Part shown: in pieces, positions 16,542 through 25,506 of the stretch | Numbering within the stretch: the stretch's first letter is position 1 | Layout: the number at the start of each line of letters is the position of its first letter | Assembly (NCBI GenBank): GCA_947455725.1 | Contig: CANGPL010000014.1 | Span: 1 to 55,041, forward strand | Length of the DNA: 55,041 nt | DNA from: Hyphomicrobiales bacterium | Lineage (GTDB): Bacteria > Pseudomonadota > Alphaproteobacteria > Rhizobiales > Beijerinckiaceae | Direction of reading: 5' to 3' | The notes under the pieces: generated by a model | What the model saw: the letters and a program-made list of their open reading frames with translations, nothing else | What the model was told of the DNA's origin: nothing | The model's database searches: none | Made by a program: the position numbers and the translations under genes

Positions 16542-18860
16542 ATGAGCGTTAAGAAATTTGGTATTGGGCAACCCATTCGTCGTGTGGAAGATGTTCGTCT
16601 TCTGACAGGCGGCGGTCATTACACGGCTGACTATTCACCTGACAAAGAATTGGTGTCGTTTGTTTTGCGCAGCCCTTATGCGCATGCCAATTTCAAAATC
16701 AAAGATATCGAAGCGGCAAAGGCGGTTAAGGGCGTAAAGCTCATTTTGACCGCCGAAGACATTGCCGATTTTGGCGATGTGCCTTGCTTGGCTCCGCTCG
16801 AAAATGACGATGGCTCGCAAAATTATGTAGCTGATATTCCGGTGCTTGCAAAAGGCACGGTTAAGTTTGTTGGTGATGCGATTGCTTTCGTTGTCGCCGA
16901 AACCTTGAATGCAGCAAAAGAAGCGGCCGAGGCAATCGATATCGACTTCAAAGCACTGCCAGCCGTTTCCGATATTCGCTCGGCGCTTGCCAAAGGCGCG
17001 CCCCTTGTATGGCCGCAAGTCAAAGACAATTTGGCATATGAGCAGAATCTTGGCGATCACAAAAAGGTCGATGCAATTTTTGCCAAAGCGCATCGTGTGT
17101 TGACGATTGAGATCGAGAATAATCGTCTGATCACCAACTATATGGAAACCCGTGGCGCCGTTGGTGAATATGACGCGGCCACGAAGACCATGAAGCTTAC
17201 GGTATCAAGCCAAGGCGTGCATGGCTTGCGTGACACGCTTGCTGAAAAAATCTTGAAGGTGAAAGCCGATAGGCTTCACGTGATGACGGGCGATGTCGGT
17301 GGGGGTTTTGGCACCAAAAGTTTCATGTACCGGGAGTATCCGCTTGTTCTCGAGGCCGCACGTCGCTTGAAGCGTCCTGTTAAATGGCTTGCCGATCGTG
17401 CAGACCATTTCCTCGGTGATGCGCATGGCCGCGATAACATCACAACAGCATCGCTGGCCGTTGATAGATCGGGTAAGTTCTTGGCGCTCAAGGCCGATGT
17501 GATTGGAAATCTCGGTGCCTATTGCTCGCAATTCGGCCCCTATATCCATTATCTTTGCGCGTCGATGATGACGGGCGTTTATAAGACGCCGGATATCGCC
17601 GTACGCTTACGCGCGGTCTATTCGAACACGGTTCCTGTTGATGCGTATCGCGGGGCAGGACGTCCAGAAGCGGCCTATAATCTCGAGCGGCTTGTTGATT
17701 ATGTCGCACGCGAATTGGGCATGAAGCCCGAAGCCGTGCGGCGTAAAAACTTCATTGCACCATCGGCAATGCCCTATAAGACACCGGTTGGTGATCGCAC
17801 CTATGATACAGGCGATTTCGATCAGCACATGACGCAAGCGATGGATGTTGCCGGTTGGGACACGTTTAAAGATCGCCTCAAAGCATCCAAAAAAGCCGGC
17901 AAGCTGCGTGGCATTGGTATGGCGACCTATATTGAATGCACGGCATGGGGCGATGGTGAAGAAGTAGCCGTTGATCTCGAGAAGGATGGGTCAGTCACCA
18001 TCTATTCCGGTACGCAATCGAATGGGCAGGGCCATGCAACCGCCTATGCGCAGTTCGCTTCGCAGCATCTGGATCTGCCGCTCGATAAGATCAAGGTTGT
18101 CCAAGGTGACACGGCACGCGTTGCAACGGGCCATGGCACGGGTGGCTCGCGCTCCATTCCGGTCGGCGGCGTATCCACTTTCGTTGCAGCCAAAGACCTT
18201 TCCGAGAAGCTCAAGAAATTGGCATCCGATAAGTTAGAAGCCAATGTCTCCGATCTTGAAATCGTCGACGGTACGGTTCGCGTGGCGGGCACTGACAAGA
18301 AAATCAGTTTTGCCGATATTGCAAAGCTTCCCGATGCTACACCGGATATGACGCGCGGACTTGGTGACTTCACGCCACCGGATGCGACCTATCCGAACGG
18401 GACGCACATTGCGGAAGTGGAAATTGACCCGATGACGGGCGTTGTTGAAATCGTCAACTACACGATTTGTGATGACTTCGGCATCGCGATCAATCCGATG
18501 CTGCTCGCAGGCCAAGTCCATGGCGGCGTCGCCCAAGGTATAGGTCAAGCGCTCATGGAGCACACGGTCTATGACAAAGACGCTCAGCTGATTTCGGCAA
18601 GTCTCATGGATTATACGCTGCCACGCGCGGATAATCTGCCGAACTTTCATTTCGAAACCAAGAACGTGCCTTCAACAACCAACCCGCTCGGCATTAAGGG
18701 TGCAGGTGAGGCGGGCTCGATCGGTTCAACGCCTGCCATCATGAATGCGGTAATCGACGCGCTCGATCACGGCTATGGCATTCATCATTTGCAAATGCCT
18801 GCGACGCCATCGCGTATTTTCGAGGCAATTCAGGCGGCGAGTAAAATGGCGGCTGAGTAA
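16542..18860 (+). CDS. Xanthine dehydrogenase-family molybdopterin-binding (large) subunit
   Basis: A 772-residue large subunit of a molybdenum hydroxylase of the xanthine oxidase/CO dehydrogenase family. It starts IGQPIRRVEDVRLLTGGGHY, has the GGGFGTKSF cofactor motif near residue 253, AYRGAGRPEA at 368-377, GTGGSRSIPVGG, and the C-terminal KGAGEAGS with the active-site Glu723. It lacks the AYxCSFR loop of true form I CO dehydrogenase (here AYRGAGR), so its substrate is more likely an N-heterocycle or aldehyde. The Fe-S and FAD subunit genes that normally accompany it are absent on both sides. Start ATG 16542 has GGGGAAG upstream. Confidence 0.92.
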   Translation: MSVKKFGIGQPIRRVEDVRLLTGGGHYTADYSPDKELVSFVLRSPYAHANFKIKDIEAAKAVKGVKLILTAEDIADFGDVPCLAPLENDDGSQNYVADIPVLAKGTVKFVGDAIAFVVAETLNAAKEAAEAIDIDFKALPAVSDIRSALAKGAPLVWPQVKDNLAYEQNLGDHKKVDAIFAKAHRVLTIEIENNRLITNYMETRGAVGEYDAATKTMKLTVSSQGVHGLRDTLAEKILKVKADRLHVMTGDVGGGFGTKSFMYREYPLVLEAARRLKRPVKWLADRADHFLGDAHGRDNITTASLAVDRSGKFLALKADVIGNLGAYCSQFGPYIHYLCASMMTGVYKTPDIAVRLRAVYSNTVPVDAYRGAGRPEAAYNLERLVDYVARELGMKPEAVRRKNFIAPSAMPYKTPVGDRTYDTGDFDQHMTQAMDVAGWDTFKDRLKASKKAGKLRGIGMATYIECTAWGDGEEVAVDLEKDGSVTIYSGTQSNGQGHATAYAQFASQHLDLPLDKIKVVQGDTARVATGHGTGGSRSIPVGGVSTFVAAKDLSEKLKKLASDKLEANVSDLEIVDGTVRVAGTDKKISFADIAKLPDATPDMTRGLGDFTPPDATYPNGTHIAEVEIDPMTGVVEIVNYTICDDFGIAINPMLLAGQVHGGVAQGIGQALMEHTVYDKDAQLISASLMDYTLPRADNLPNFHFETKNVPSTTNPLGIKGAGEAGSIGSTPAIMNAVIDALDHGYGIHHLQMPATPSRIFEAIQAASKMAAE

Positions 18861-18885
18861 TTACTCAGCTAAACGGCACGATAAG

Positions 18886-18911
18886 AAAAACGGGCCACAT
18901 GGCCCGTTTTT
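18886..18911. terminator. Bidirectional intrinsic terminator
   Basis: ACGGGCC/GGCCCGT stem with ACAT loop, flanked by A5 on the left and T7 on the right, so it can end transcription on both strands. It sits between the convergent molybdopterin-subunit gene and the XRE-cupin gene, whose stop codon begins at the next base. A separate perfect 18-bp palindrome (18852-18869) overlaps the stop codon of the former. Confidence 0.9.
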
Positions 18912-19529
18912 TTATTCCATCACCGCAGCCTTCAAAATACACACCATGGTCGCGTGTGCAGGCGCGTCAGAAACGTTTCTCACCGTATGAGGTCGGTCAC
19001 ACCGGTAGCGCAGTGTTTCGCCAGCCTTGGCCGTCTGCACGACGCCGGCGACTTCGACTTCATATTCCCCTTCGAGCACCGAGAGGCATTCAATCGACCC
19101 GCGTTGATGTGCGTCAGAATCGAGCACGCCGCCTGGTTCCGCATGAACATCATACCATTGCAGCCATTCAACGGTTTTGATCCAGCCAATGATCCCAAGC
19201 CGCACTTTGCCATCATCCGATAATAAAATCGGCGTATCACCGCGCGAGGTGCGATCAATAAACGGCTCGTCTTCGGATATCGACAAGACCCGTTCAATCG
19301 AAACATCGAGCGCCTGCGACAGGCGCCAAATGGTCGCCAAAGTCGGGTTGGTTTCGTTCCGCTCAATCTGGCTGATGATGGATTTTGCAACGCCGGATTG
19401 CTCTGCAAGCTCCGAGAGTGAAAGATGATAGGCTTTGCGAAGCCGCTGAATCGTTTTGCCAAGCTGGCCGGAGAGGGCATGAGCACCGCTCTCAAGGACA
19501 CGGACTTTGTCTTTTCCCTCGACGCCCAT
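18912..19529 (-). CDS. XRE-family regulator with C-terminal cupin domain
   Basis: A 205-residue transcription factor: helix-turn-helix of the XRE/Cro type (about residues 25-80, LGKTIQRLRKAYHLSLSELAEQSGVAKSIISQIERN in two parts) followed by a small cupin sensor domain (about 125-200, with EPGGVLDSDAHQRGSIECLSVL and ETLRYRCDRPHTVRN). Proteins of this plan regulate amino-acid, polyamine or sugar-related genes in response to a small ligand. It is convergent with the molybdenum-hydroxylase gene and upstream on the minus strand of nothing obvious, so its target cannot be named. ATG 19529 has GGAG ten bases before it. Confidence 0.9.
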   Translation of the reverse strand: MGVEGKDKVRVLESGAHALSGQLGKTIQRLRKAYHLSLSELAEQSGVAKSIISQIERNETNPTLATIWRLSQALDVSIERVLSISEDEPFIDRTSRGDTPILLSDDGKVRLGIIGWIKTVEWLQWYDVHAEPGGVLDSDAHQRGSIECLSVLEGEYEVEVAGVVQTAKAGETLRYRCDRPHTVRNVSDAPAHATMVCILKAAVME

Positions 19530-19630
19530 CGCGGAGTATCTCCTAAAAGCCTTGCCTTACACGTCCGGCAAACGTTTGATACTAAGAACGCTTTTGTTAA
19601 TTAAATCAGTCCAAATTGGCAAGGTCTATT

Positions 19631-20851
19631 TCAAACGGAGCGTTTCGCCAGTCCGAACAGCGCGGCCATCGCTAGCGTTGCGAGTAAACTGATGCCAAGA
19701 ATAAAAGATAACGCGCTTGCGGGGCCATGAGAGGCGAGAATCGCACCAAAAATGGCAGGTGCAGCCGCTTTCACCATCAAAGCGGGAGCAGCGACCAATC
19801 CTAATCGTCGGCCATAACCGTCCGATCCAAACAAGGCCAGCGGCACGACACCCCGCGCAATCGTTGCTAGCCCATTCGCTGCGCCATAGACAATGCCAAA
19901 GCCGATGGCGACCATCGGCCCGGCGATCATCACGAGCGGAATGACGAAAGCGAGCGGCATGAGAATAACGGGGATCATACCAAGTCCAACCGCGCTTAAA
20001 CGGCGGCCATAGACAAGTTCAATAACACGCGCTCCAACCTGCGCAGGGCCAATAAGCGATCCCGCTAAAATGGCCGAGCCGAGATCAATATGAAGCGCCT
20101 GAAAAAGCGTAATCACATGCACCGAAAGCGCATTGGCAACAAAGCCGAGCGCGGCCAGCACAACAGAAAAAAGCACCATGGCTCTACGAAAGCTTTTGGC
20201 GGGGATTAAAGGTGCGGAGAGAGCGTGTTCTCTATTCACCTTCTCGTCATCGCGCGTATTGTCGCTCTTCACCCGCGCGCCCTTAAGCGCGATGAAGGTA
20301 AGCGGAGCGCTCACCGCAATAATCAATCCGCTATCGATCAAACATATCCCGCGCCAATCAAGGATTTGCAGCAGGACCGATGTGGCTGGCCATATCAGTG
20401 TCGAGGCAAAGCCGGCGATTAGCGTAATCAACGAAATAGATTGACGCGTTGCTCTTCCGGTGAATTGCGCAATCGATGCGAAGGCGGAATCATAAAGGCA
20501 CGCTGACATGCTCGCACCCATAATCGCCCAGGCCACCATATAGGTCACACCATCTTTGGCGAGGCTCAAGACAAGCATTCCCATAGCACCCAATACGGCG
20601 CCGATCATCATGACGGGTAATCCGCCCCAGCGATCAATACGACTACCCGAGAGCGTTGAAAAAAGCCCTGTTACCAGAGTTGCAACGGCAAATCCCGAAT
20701 AGACAAACGCATCAGTCCAGTCCATCTCCGCTACAATATGCGGCCCGATTAAAGCGAGCGTGTAATAGAGAATTCCCCAATTCAAAATTTGCGCAAAACC
20801 CAGCGCGGATAAACGAAGCCGCAGCTCTGGCGTGAGCCAATGCGGGATCAT
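19631..20851 (-). CDS. MFS transporter, unknown substrate (thiD-linked)
   Basis: A 406-residue major facilitator with about 12 hydrophobic segments and a charged central loop (KGARVKSDNTRDDEKVNREH) between the two halves. The motif-A region GSRIDRWGG follows TM2. The ATG at 20851 overlaps the thiD stop as ATGA, favouring translational coupling; a TTG at 20857 is less likely. Last gene of the SDR-EamA-thiD-MFS operon. Linkage to thiD suggests a role in moving a thiamin precursor or related compound, but this is inference from position only; general MFS similarity does not reveal the substrate. Confidence 0.85.
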   Translation of the reverse strand: MIPHWLTPELRLRLSALGFAQILNWGILYYTLALIGPHIVAEMDWTDAFVYSGFAVATLVTGLFSTLSGSRIDRWGGLPVMMIGAVLGAMGMLVLSLAKDGVTYMVAWAIMGASMSACLYDSAFASIAQFTGRATRQSISLITLIAGFASTLIWPATSVLLQILDWRGICLIDSGLIIAVSAPLTFIALKGARVKSDNTRDDEKVNREHALSAPLIPAKSFRRAMVLFSVVLAALGFVANALSVHVITLFQALHIDLGSAILAGSLIGPAQVGARVIELVYGRRLSAVGLGMIPVILMPLAFVIPLVMIAGPMVAIGFGIVYGAANGLATIARGVVPLALFGSDGYGRRLGLVAAPALMVKAAAPAIFGAILASHGPASALSFILGISLLATLAMAALFGLAKRSV

Positions 20852-21648
20852 TTCCAATAGCTATGGAAGTGATGCACGGGACCGCTACCCTTGCCGATAT
20901 GAAGCGTCTCTGAGGCAGCAAGCGCTTCAGTGACATAGACCTTCGCGCTGCGTATCGCATCCGAAAGCGATTGGCCTTTGGCAAGTTCAGCAGCAATTGC
21001 AGACGACAAAGTGCATCCTGTTCCATGCGTGTTTTTTGTTGCGATACGCGGCGCCGAAAATGGCTCTGAACGTTCTGGCGTTACCAGAATATCGACGCTT
21101 TCTTGTCCCGTACCATGACCGCCTTTCATCAAAACCGCGCGGGCACCCAATGCAATAAGCGCTTTGCCTTGGCGTTCCATTGTCGCTGTATCTTGCGCCA
21201 TCGGTTCATTCAGAAGCGTTGCGGCTTCCGCCAAATTAGGCGTAATCAAAATGGCGCGTGGAAAAAGCCTTGCGACGATCGCACCAACTGCATCTTCGTG
21301 AATAAGGCGGTCGCCGCTTGTTGCGACCATAACGGGGTCAAGAACGGTGAAGGCCGGAGCCCAGCGATCAAGCCCATCGGCTACGGCATTGATGATATCC
21401 GTACGGCTCAGCATACCAATCTTAACGGCATTAACGGCGAGATCAGAAAACACCGCGTCAATTTGTGCCGTAACAAAATCCGCGGGCGCATCATGAATGG
21501 CGGTTACGCCCATTGTGTTTTGGGCGGTGAGCGCTGTGATGACACTCGCGCCGTAAACGCCCAAGGCCGAGAAGGTTTTAAGATCGGCTTGAATGCCCGC
21601 TCCACCCCCTGAGTCAGATCCTGCAATGGTTACGGCGATGGCGGTCAT
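20848..21648 (-). CDS. thiD: Hydroxymethylpyrimidine/phosphomethylpyrimidine kinase
   Basis: Phosphorylates HMP and HMP-phosphate in thiamin biosynthesis and salvage. The 266-residue ribokinase-like protein begins VTIAGSDSGGGAGIQADLKTF split by the standard glycine-rich motif at 10-20, has the ALTAQNTMGV element, LDPVMVATSG and the anion-hole motif NTHGTGCTLSSA near the C-terminus. It is in the middle of a four-gene minus-strand operon; the EamA stop is 9 bases upstream and the MFS start overlaps its stop. No other thiamin gene or TPP riboswitch is seen in the window, which points to salvage rather than full synthesis at this locus. Confidence 0.95.
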   Translation of the reverse strand: MTAIAVTIAGSDSGGGAGIQADLKTFSALGVYGASVITALTAQNTMGVTAIHDAPADFVTAQIDAVFSDLAVNAVKIGMLSRTDIINAVADGLDRWAPAFTVLDPVMVATSGDRLIHEDAVGAIVARLFPRAILITPNLAEAATLLNEPMAQDTATMERQGKALIALGARAVLMKGGHGTGQESVDILVTPERSEPFSAPRIATKNTHGTGCTLSSAIAAELAKGQSLSDAIRSAKVYVTEALAASETLHIGKGSGPVHHFHSYWK

Positions 21649-21657
21649 GAAATCTAC

Positions 21658-22587
21658 TCAGATCAAGGTTTCCGATAGCGCGACCTCTGCGGCGTGCCGC
21701 GCTTGGCTTAGTCGCCTCTCGCGATAAACGACATAAAGCCCCGATGCAATCACAATGGCGGCTCCCGCAAAAACGGCGGGGTGCGGTATGTCGCCAAATA
21801 GAAAATACCCAATGGCAACGGCCCAAACGAGACTTGTATATTCGAACGAAACAATCACCGAAGCATCGGCAAAGCGGTAACTCGATGTAATCAAAATCTG
21901 TCCGATCCCGCCCAAAAAGCCTGAGCAAATCAAAAGGAGTGCTTCATAGGGCGTTGGTTGCCGCCAAGCAAAAAGGGATAAGAAAAGCCCGATGGATGAG
22001 GTCACGAGCAGAAAATAAAAAACAATCGTACCGGTTCTCTCAATCTGCGCGAGCTTTCTAATTTGGATCGATGAAAATCCATTGCATGCCGAGGCCGTCA
22101 TGCCGGCAAGGGCTCCAAGCGCAGGGCCAGCGGTCAGAAACGCTGAAACATCGCGTTGTGCCATATGTGGCGCCACCATGATGAGGGTACCAAGAAAACC
22201 AACAGCAACCGCCAGCCAACGATAGGGTCTGACATTTTCCTTCAATAAAAAAGACGCAAGCACGGTCGCCACAAGCGGCGCAAGATATCCAATAGCGGTC
22301 GCATCCGGCAAGGGAAGCAAAGCAAGCGAAGCAAAACCAAAATACATCCCGCCCGAGCCAGAAATAGACCGCACAAGATGGCCGGAGAGACGGGTCGTTT
22401 TTACCGCACTGCGAAGCTCATCCGTCCACCACAACCAGATGCCCAAGGGAACAAGCGCGAAGGACGCGCGAAAGAACATCAATTCACCAATCGGCATATC
22501 GGAGCTCGCAAGCTTCACCAAAGTCGACATTGCGAGAAACGCGAAGGTCGAAATGATTTTAAGCCCGATGCCAATGAGCGGATTCAA
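21658..22587 (-). CDS. EamA/DMT-superfamily transporter
   Basis: A 309-residue membrane protein with about ten hydrophobic helices arranged as two EamA repeats; the first repeat ends with the helix after FLLKENVRPYRWLAVAVGFLG, the second contains ITSSYRFADASVIVSFEYTSLVWAV in two pieces, typical of drug/metabolite exporters. Substrate unknown. It lies 22 bases after the SDR gene and 9 bases before thiD on the same strand, so it is part of that operon. Confidence 0.88.
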   Translation of the reverse strand: MNPLIGIGLKIISTFAFLAMSTLVKLASSDMPIGELMFFRASFALVPLGIWLWWTDELRSAVKTTRLSGHLVRSISGSGGMYFGFASLALLPLPDATAIGYLAPLVATVLASFLLKENVRPYRWLAVAVGFLGTLIMVAPHMAQRDVSAFLTAGPALGALAGMTASACNGFSSIQIRKLAQIERTGTIVFYFLLVTSSIGLFLSLFAWRQPTPYEALLLICSGFLGGIGQILITSSYRFADASVIVSFEYTSLVWAVAIGYFLFGDIPHPAVFAGAAIVIASGLYVVYRERRLSQARHAAEVALSETLI

Positions 22588-22609
22588 GAGAGGCGTCCTA
22601 CCTCAAGGA

Positions 22610-23389
22610 TTAGAAGGCGGAGCGGAACGCGCCGCCATCAATCAACACATTTTGCCCGGTGATATAGCCCGCATGGGCGCTTGCAAGAAATGCCGCAAGC
22701 TTGCCGAATTCATCCGCCTCGCCCAACCGCTTGGCCGGAACATTGGCAATTCGGTCGGCCCGAATTTTATCTTCTGGAACATTTTGGCGCGCCGCCGCAT
22801 TGGCGAAATTATTGCGGATCCGGTCCGTATCAAACATGCCGGGCAAAATAGCATTAATCGTCACGTTCGAATGCGCCACATCGCGCGCCACACCGGCCAA
22901 AAAGGCCGTGAGCCCCGCACGCGCACCGGAGGAAAGATCAAGCCCGCTCAGCGGCGTTAAAACAGATGCTGAGGTGATATTGATGATCCGACCAAATTTA
23001 CGCGCCACCATACCGTCGATCACGCGTTGCACGAGTTCGATCGGGGTTACCATATTTTGCACAACACCACCCACAATCGCATCGCGATCTAAGGTGCGAA
23101 AATCTTTGAGCGGTGGACCGCCATTATTATTGATTAAAATATCCGGCTCAGGGCAGGCGGCAAGCAGCGCATCTTGCACCGCGCGCTCAGAAACATCACC
23201 AACGACTTCGTGAACGGTGGCGCCTGTCTTCTCGCGAATTTCTTTTGCAGCAGCGGAGAGAATATCGGCGTTACGACCATTGATGGTAACTTCACATCCG
23301 GCCTCTGCGAGCGCCATGGCACAGCCTTTGCCCAATCCTTTGCTTGAGGCGCAAATAATAGCCTTCCGGCCGGCAATTCCGAGATCCAT
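22610..23389 (-). CDS. Short-chain dehydrogenase/reductase-like protein lacking the YxxxK motif
   Basis: A 259-residue SDR-fold protein with the dinucleotide-binding ASSKGLGKG in place of TGxxxGxG, the NNNGGPP strand-4 motif, and a C-terminal GQNVLIDGG typical of the family. Where classical SDRs have catalytic Tyr-x-x-x-Lys, this one reads LSSGARAGL, so both the tyrosine and lysine are missing. A beta-ketoacyl-ACP-reductase-like subgroup with the same substitution exists, so the change is not a sequencing error. It may bind NAD(P) without classical catalysis, or use other residues. First gene of the operon with EamA, thiD and MFS genes. Confidence 0.85.
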   Translation of the reverse strand: MDLGIAGRKAIICASSKGLGKGCAMALAEAGCEVTINGRNADILSAAAKEIREKTGATVHEVVGDVSERAVQDALLAACPEPDILINNNGGPPLKDFRTLDRDAIVGGVVQNMVTPIELVQRVIDGMVARKFGRIINITSASVLTPLSGLDLSSGARAGLTAFLAGVARDVAHSNVTINAILPGMFDTDRIRNNFANAAARQNVPEDKIRADRIANVPAKRLGEADEFGKLAAFLASAHAGYITGQNVLIDGGAFRSAF

Positions 23390-23493
23390 GGCGCTAACTC
23401 CCTATCTAAATATCGATGCGGATAAGACGTTATAGCCGCCCGCCAAGCAAGGGCCAATGGCGGACATCTGCCATTCCCAAACCGAAGATGCCG

Positions 23494-24153
23494 CTAAACG
23501 CTAAGGTCCGCGGCGCCAGTTTGATCAGCGAGATCCGTTTCTTGCGGTTGATCATTCGCAGCCGGTCCAAGGGGAGGCTCGCCATAGGTGACAGGCCCAT
23601 TGGCATTAATCAGATCGCTCAATCGGCTTTTGACGTGGCGCTGAATTTCCGCAAGCGCCTCAAAGCGACGCATGGATACCATTTGCTCGGATGATAGCCG
23701 CACAAGCTCGGTCAGCTGATAATCGAGTTCGGCTAAGGCGTCATTTTCGTGCTGTGAGGCGGCGAGCTTTGTCGCAATATCGCGCGCAGCATCAGCAACC
23801 ACTGCCATTTCGATGCAGGTCCTCTCGCTTGCAAGCACAAATTCATTGAGCTTTTGCAGCCCCTCGCTTGGCTTTGAGGGGTCGCCCGTCAAGACCGCTA
23901 CCAGCGTATCCAGATCGTCTGACAGTTTTATTAGCTTTGTCCGCATATCGCTGCTACCATCAAGGGCGCTTGAGCGAGCGATCACCTTTTCGAGCCGCGA
24001 AAGGGATTTTAACAAGGTCATGGTTTCGGCCTGCCGATTGCGCACGGCAAATTCGGCCAAAAACCAGCGCCCACGGGCTGTTTCCATGACAGCCTGTTCA
24101 ATCGCCTCGAAGCTTTCATCGTCGGCTAGGGCAGCCTGTGACCGATCATCCAT
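23494..24153 (-). CDS. Unknown helical protein (219 aa)
   Basis: I do not recognise a characterised family. The N-terminal part (AIEQAVMETARGRWFLAEFAVRNR) is followed by long, probably coiled-coil helices rich in Leu, Ala, Glu and Lys (about residues 40-180) and a disordered Pro/Asp/Gln-rich tail. No signal peptide or membrane helix. The build resembles alphaproteobacterial helical-bundle signalling or chemotaxis-related proteins, without catalytic motifs. It lies 105 bases upstream of the SDR operon on the same strand and divergent from mlaE, so it may be transcribed alone. Confidence 0.7.
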   Translation of the reverse strand: MDDRSQAALADDESFEAIEQAVMETARGRWFLAEFAVRNRQAETMTLLKSLSRLEKVIARSSALDGSSDMRTKLIKLSDDLDTLVAVLTGDPSKPSEGLQKLNEFVLASERTCIEMAVVADAARDIATKLAASQHENDALAELDYQLTELVRLSSEQMVSMRRFEALAEIQRHVKSRLSDLINANGPVTYGEPPLGPAANDQPQETDLADQTGAADLSV

Positions 24154-24367
24154 CTTTTATAACGTCCCGAACATCTGTTTTATCAAACAAAACCACGCAA
24201 CGACCTCAGTATAGCCGCGTTATCTCAACGGATCGTTACCGAGAATAGCCACCATCACTGGCAGAATGAATCTGTTGACGGGCTCCATTCGATCGTCGCG
24301 GCGCGGATCAAGAGCGTGATAACGGTGGATTTGAGCGTCGCAAGGAAATAGGTGAGCGGGCACAAAT

Positions 24368-25498
24368 ATGGCTGGAAGGCCCGGATTTACGTTTTCAACC
24401 GGACCAAACGGGCGCCTTCTTTTATTGGAGGGCGACTGGTCGTCCGCCTACGCCGATGATGTGGAGCGGACAGCCGATCTTTTGCAGAAGACATCAGGAA
24501 CCGGCCCCTTGGTGCTCGACCTGACGAAATTGTCGTCTTTCGATACGCTGGGCGCCCTTTTGGTCAATCGGGTAATCCGCGAAGGGCAGGCGTCGGGACG
24601 CGCCGTTTCTGTTCAAGGCGCAAGCGAGGCCGCCGCCGTCTTGCTTAAAGAAGTTAGCCAGATCGTTGCGCCTGATATCGTGGTTCCAAACGGCAATAAG
24701 GCCATAAGCATTGTCGCCGATATTGGCGAAAGCGTTGTCGTCGCTGGCCGAGATTTTATGGGCTCGACAAGCTTTTTGGGTCAGGTCGTTGCGACCTTCG
24801 GAAGGCTTATCCTAAAGCCGCACAGGATCAGGTACACATCCATCGTCGCCCAACTTGAGCATGTCGCTTTTCGGGGCGTGCCGATCATCATGCTCATCTC
24901 GTTTCTTGTCGGTGCAATTGTTGCGCAACAAGGCATTTTTCAACTGAACCGATTTGGCGCGTCGACCTTCGCGGTTAATCTCATCGGCATCCTTGTGCTT
25001 CGCGAGTTAGGTGTCTTGCTCACCTCGATCATGGTGGCGGGTCGATCAGGCTCGGCGTTTACAGCTGAACTCGGTTCCATGACGATGCGCGAAGAAGTCG
25101 ATGCGCTCCGTGTGATGGGTTTGGATCCGATTGAAATATTGGTCTTGCCGCGCGTTATCGCCCTTGTTGTGGGCCTGCCTTTATTGACCTTTATCTCCGA
25201 TATTTCGGCGCTCTTCGGTGGCGGCGTAGTTTCATGGTTTTATGCGGGCATTTCCAACGATGTCTATCTCGAACGCTTAAGGGACGCGATCGGCTTGCAA
25301 ACAATATTTGCAGGCCTTCTGAAAGCGCCCTTCATGGCGTTGGTCATTGCACTCGTAGCATGCGGCGATGGTCTATCGGTCAAGGGCTCAGCTGAATCGC
25401 TTGGTCGGCAAGTAACCGATGCCGTGGTCAAATCGATCTTTATGGTGATTGTCGTCGATGGTATTTTCGCCATGTTTTTTGCTGCGATCCGGTTTTAA
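24368..25498 (+). CDS. mlaE: MlaE-type ABC permease with N-terminal STAS domain
   Basis: Inner-membrane permease of a phospholipid-trafficking Mla/MCE ABC system that helps keep outer-membrane lipid asymmetry. The 376-residue protein has a STAS-like domain (about 10-105, with GPLVLDLTKLSSFDTLGALLV) corresponding to MlaB, fused to a MlaE/YrbE permease with 5-6 hydrophobic helices (GVPIIMLISFLVGAIVAQQG; ELGVLLTSIMVAGRSGSAFTAELGSM in two parts). STAS-MlaE fusion is normal in alphaproteobacteria. First gene of mlaE-mlaF-mlaD-lipoprotein, 8 bases before mlaF. Confidence 0.93.
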   Translation: MAGRPGFTFSTGPNGRLLLLEGDWSSAYADDVERTADLLQKTSGTGPLVLDLTKLSSFDTLGALLVNRVIREGQASGRAVSVQGASEAAAVLLKEVSQIVAPDIVVPNGNKAISIVADIGESVVVAGRDFMGSTSFLGQVVATFGRLILKPHRIRYTSIVAQLEHVAFRGVPIIMLISFLVGAIVAQQGIFQLNRFGASTFAVNLIGILVLRELGVLLTSIMVAGRSGSAFTAELGSMTMREEVDALRVMGLDPIEILVLPRVIALVVGLPLLTFISDISALFGGGVVSWFYAGISNDVYLERLRDAIGLQTIFAGLLKAPFMALVIALVACGDGLSVKGSAESLGRQVTDAVVKSIFMVIVVDGIFAMFFAAIRF

Positions 25499-25506
25499 GG
25501 TTTATC

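Noticed and set aside
16542-18860. Aerobic CO dehydrogenase (CoxL) call
   Set aside because: The form I active-site loop AYxCSFR is absent (AYRGAGR here) and no coxM or coxS is adjacent, so only the broader family is named.
18852-18869. Perfect 18-bp palindrome at the end of the molybdopterin-subunit gene as an operator
   Set aside because: It overlaps a stop codon between convergent genes and is followed by a strong terminator, so a role in 3'-end structure is more likely than regulator binding.
21103-21612. 169-residue plus-strand frame over thiD
   Set aside because: Antisense to thiD, which has all family motifs; the composition (Cys, Arg, His, Asn rich) is that of a shadow frame.
21649-21657. 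TPP riboswitch before thiD
   Set aside because: thiD is inside an operon with a 9-base gap to the preceding gene, leaving no room; none was seen ahead of the first gene either.
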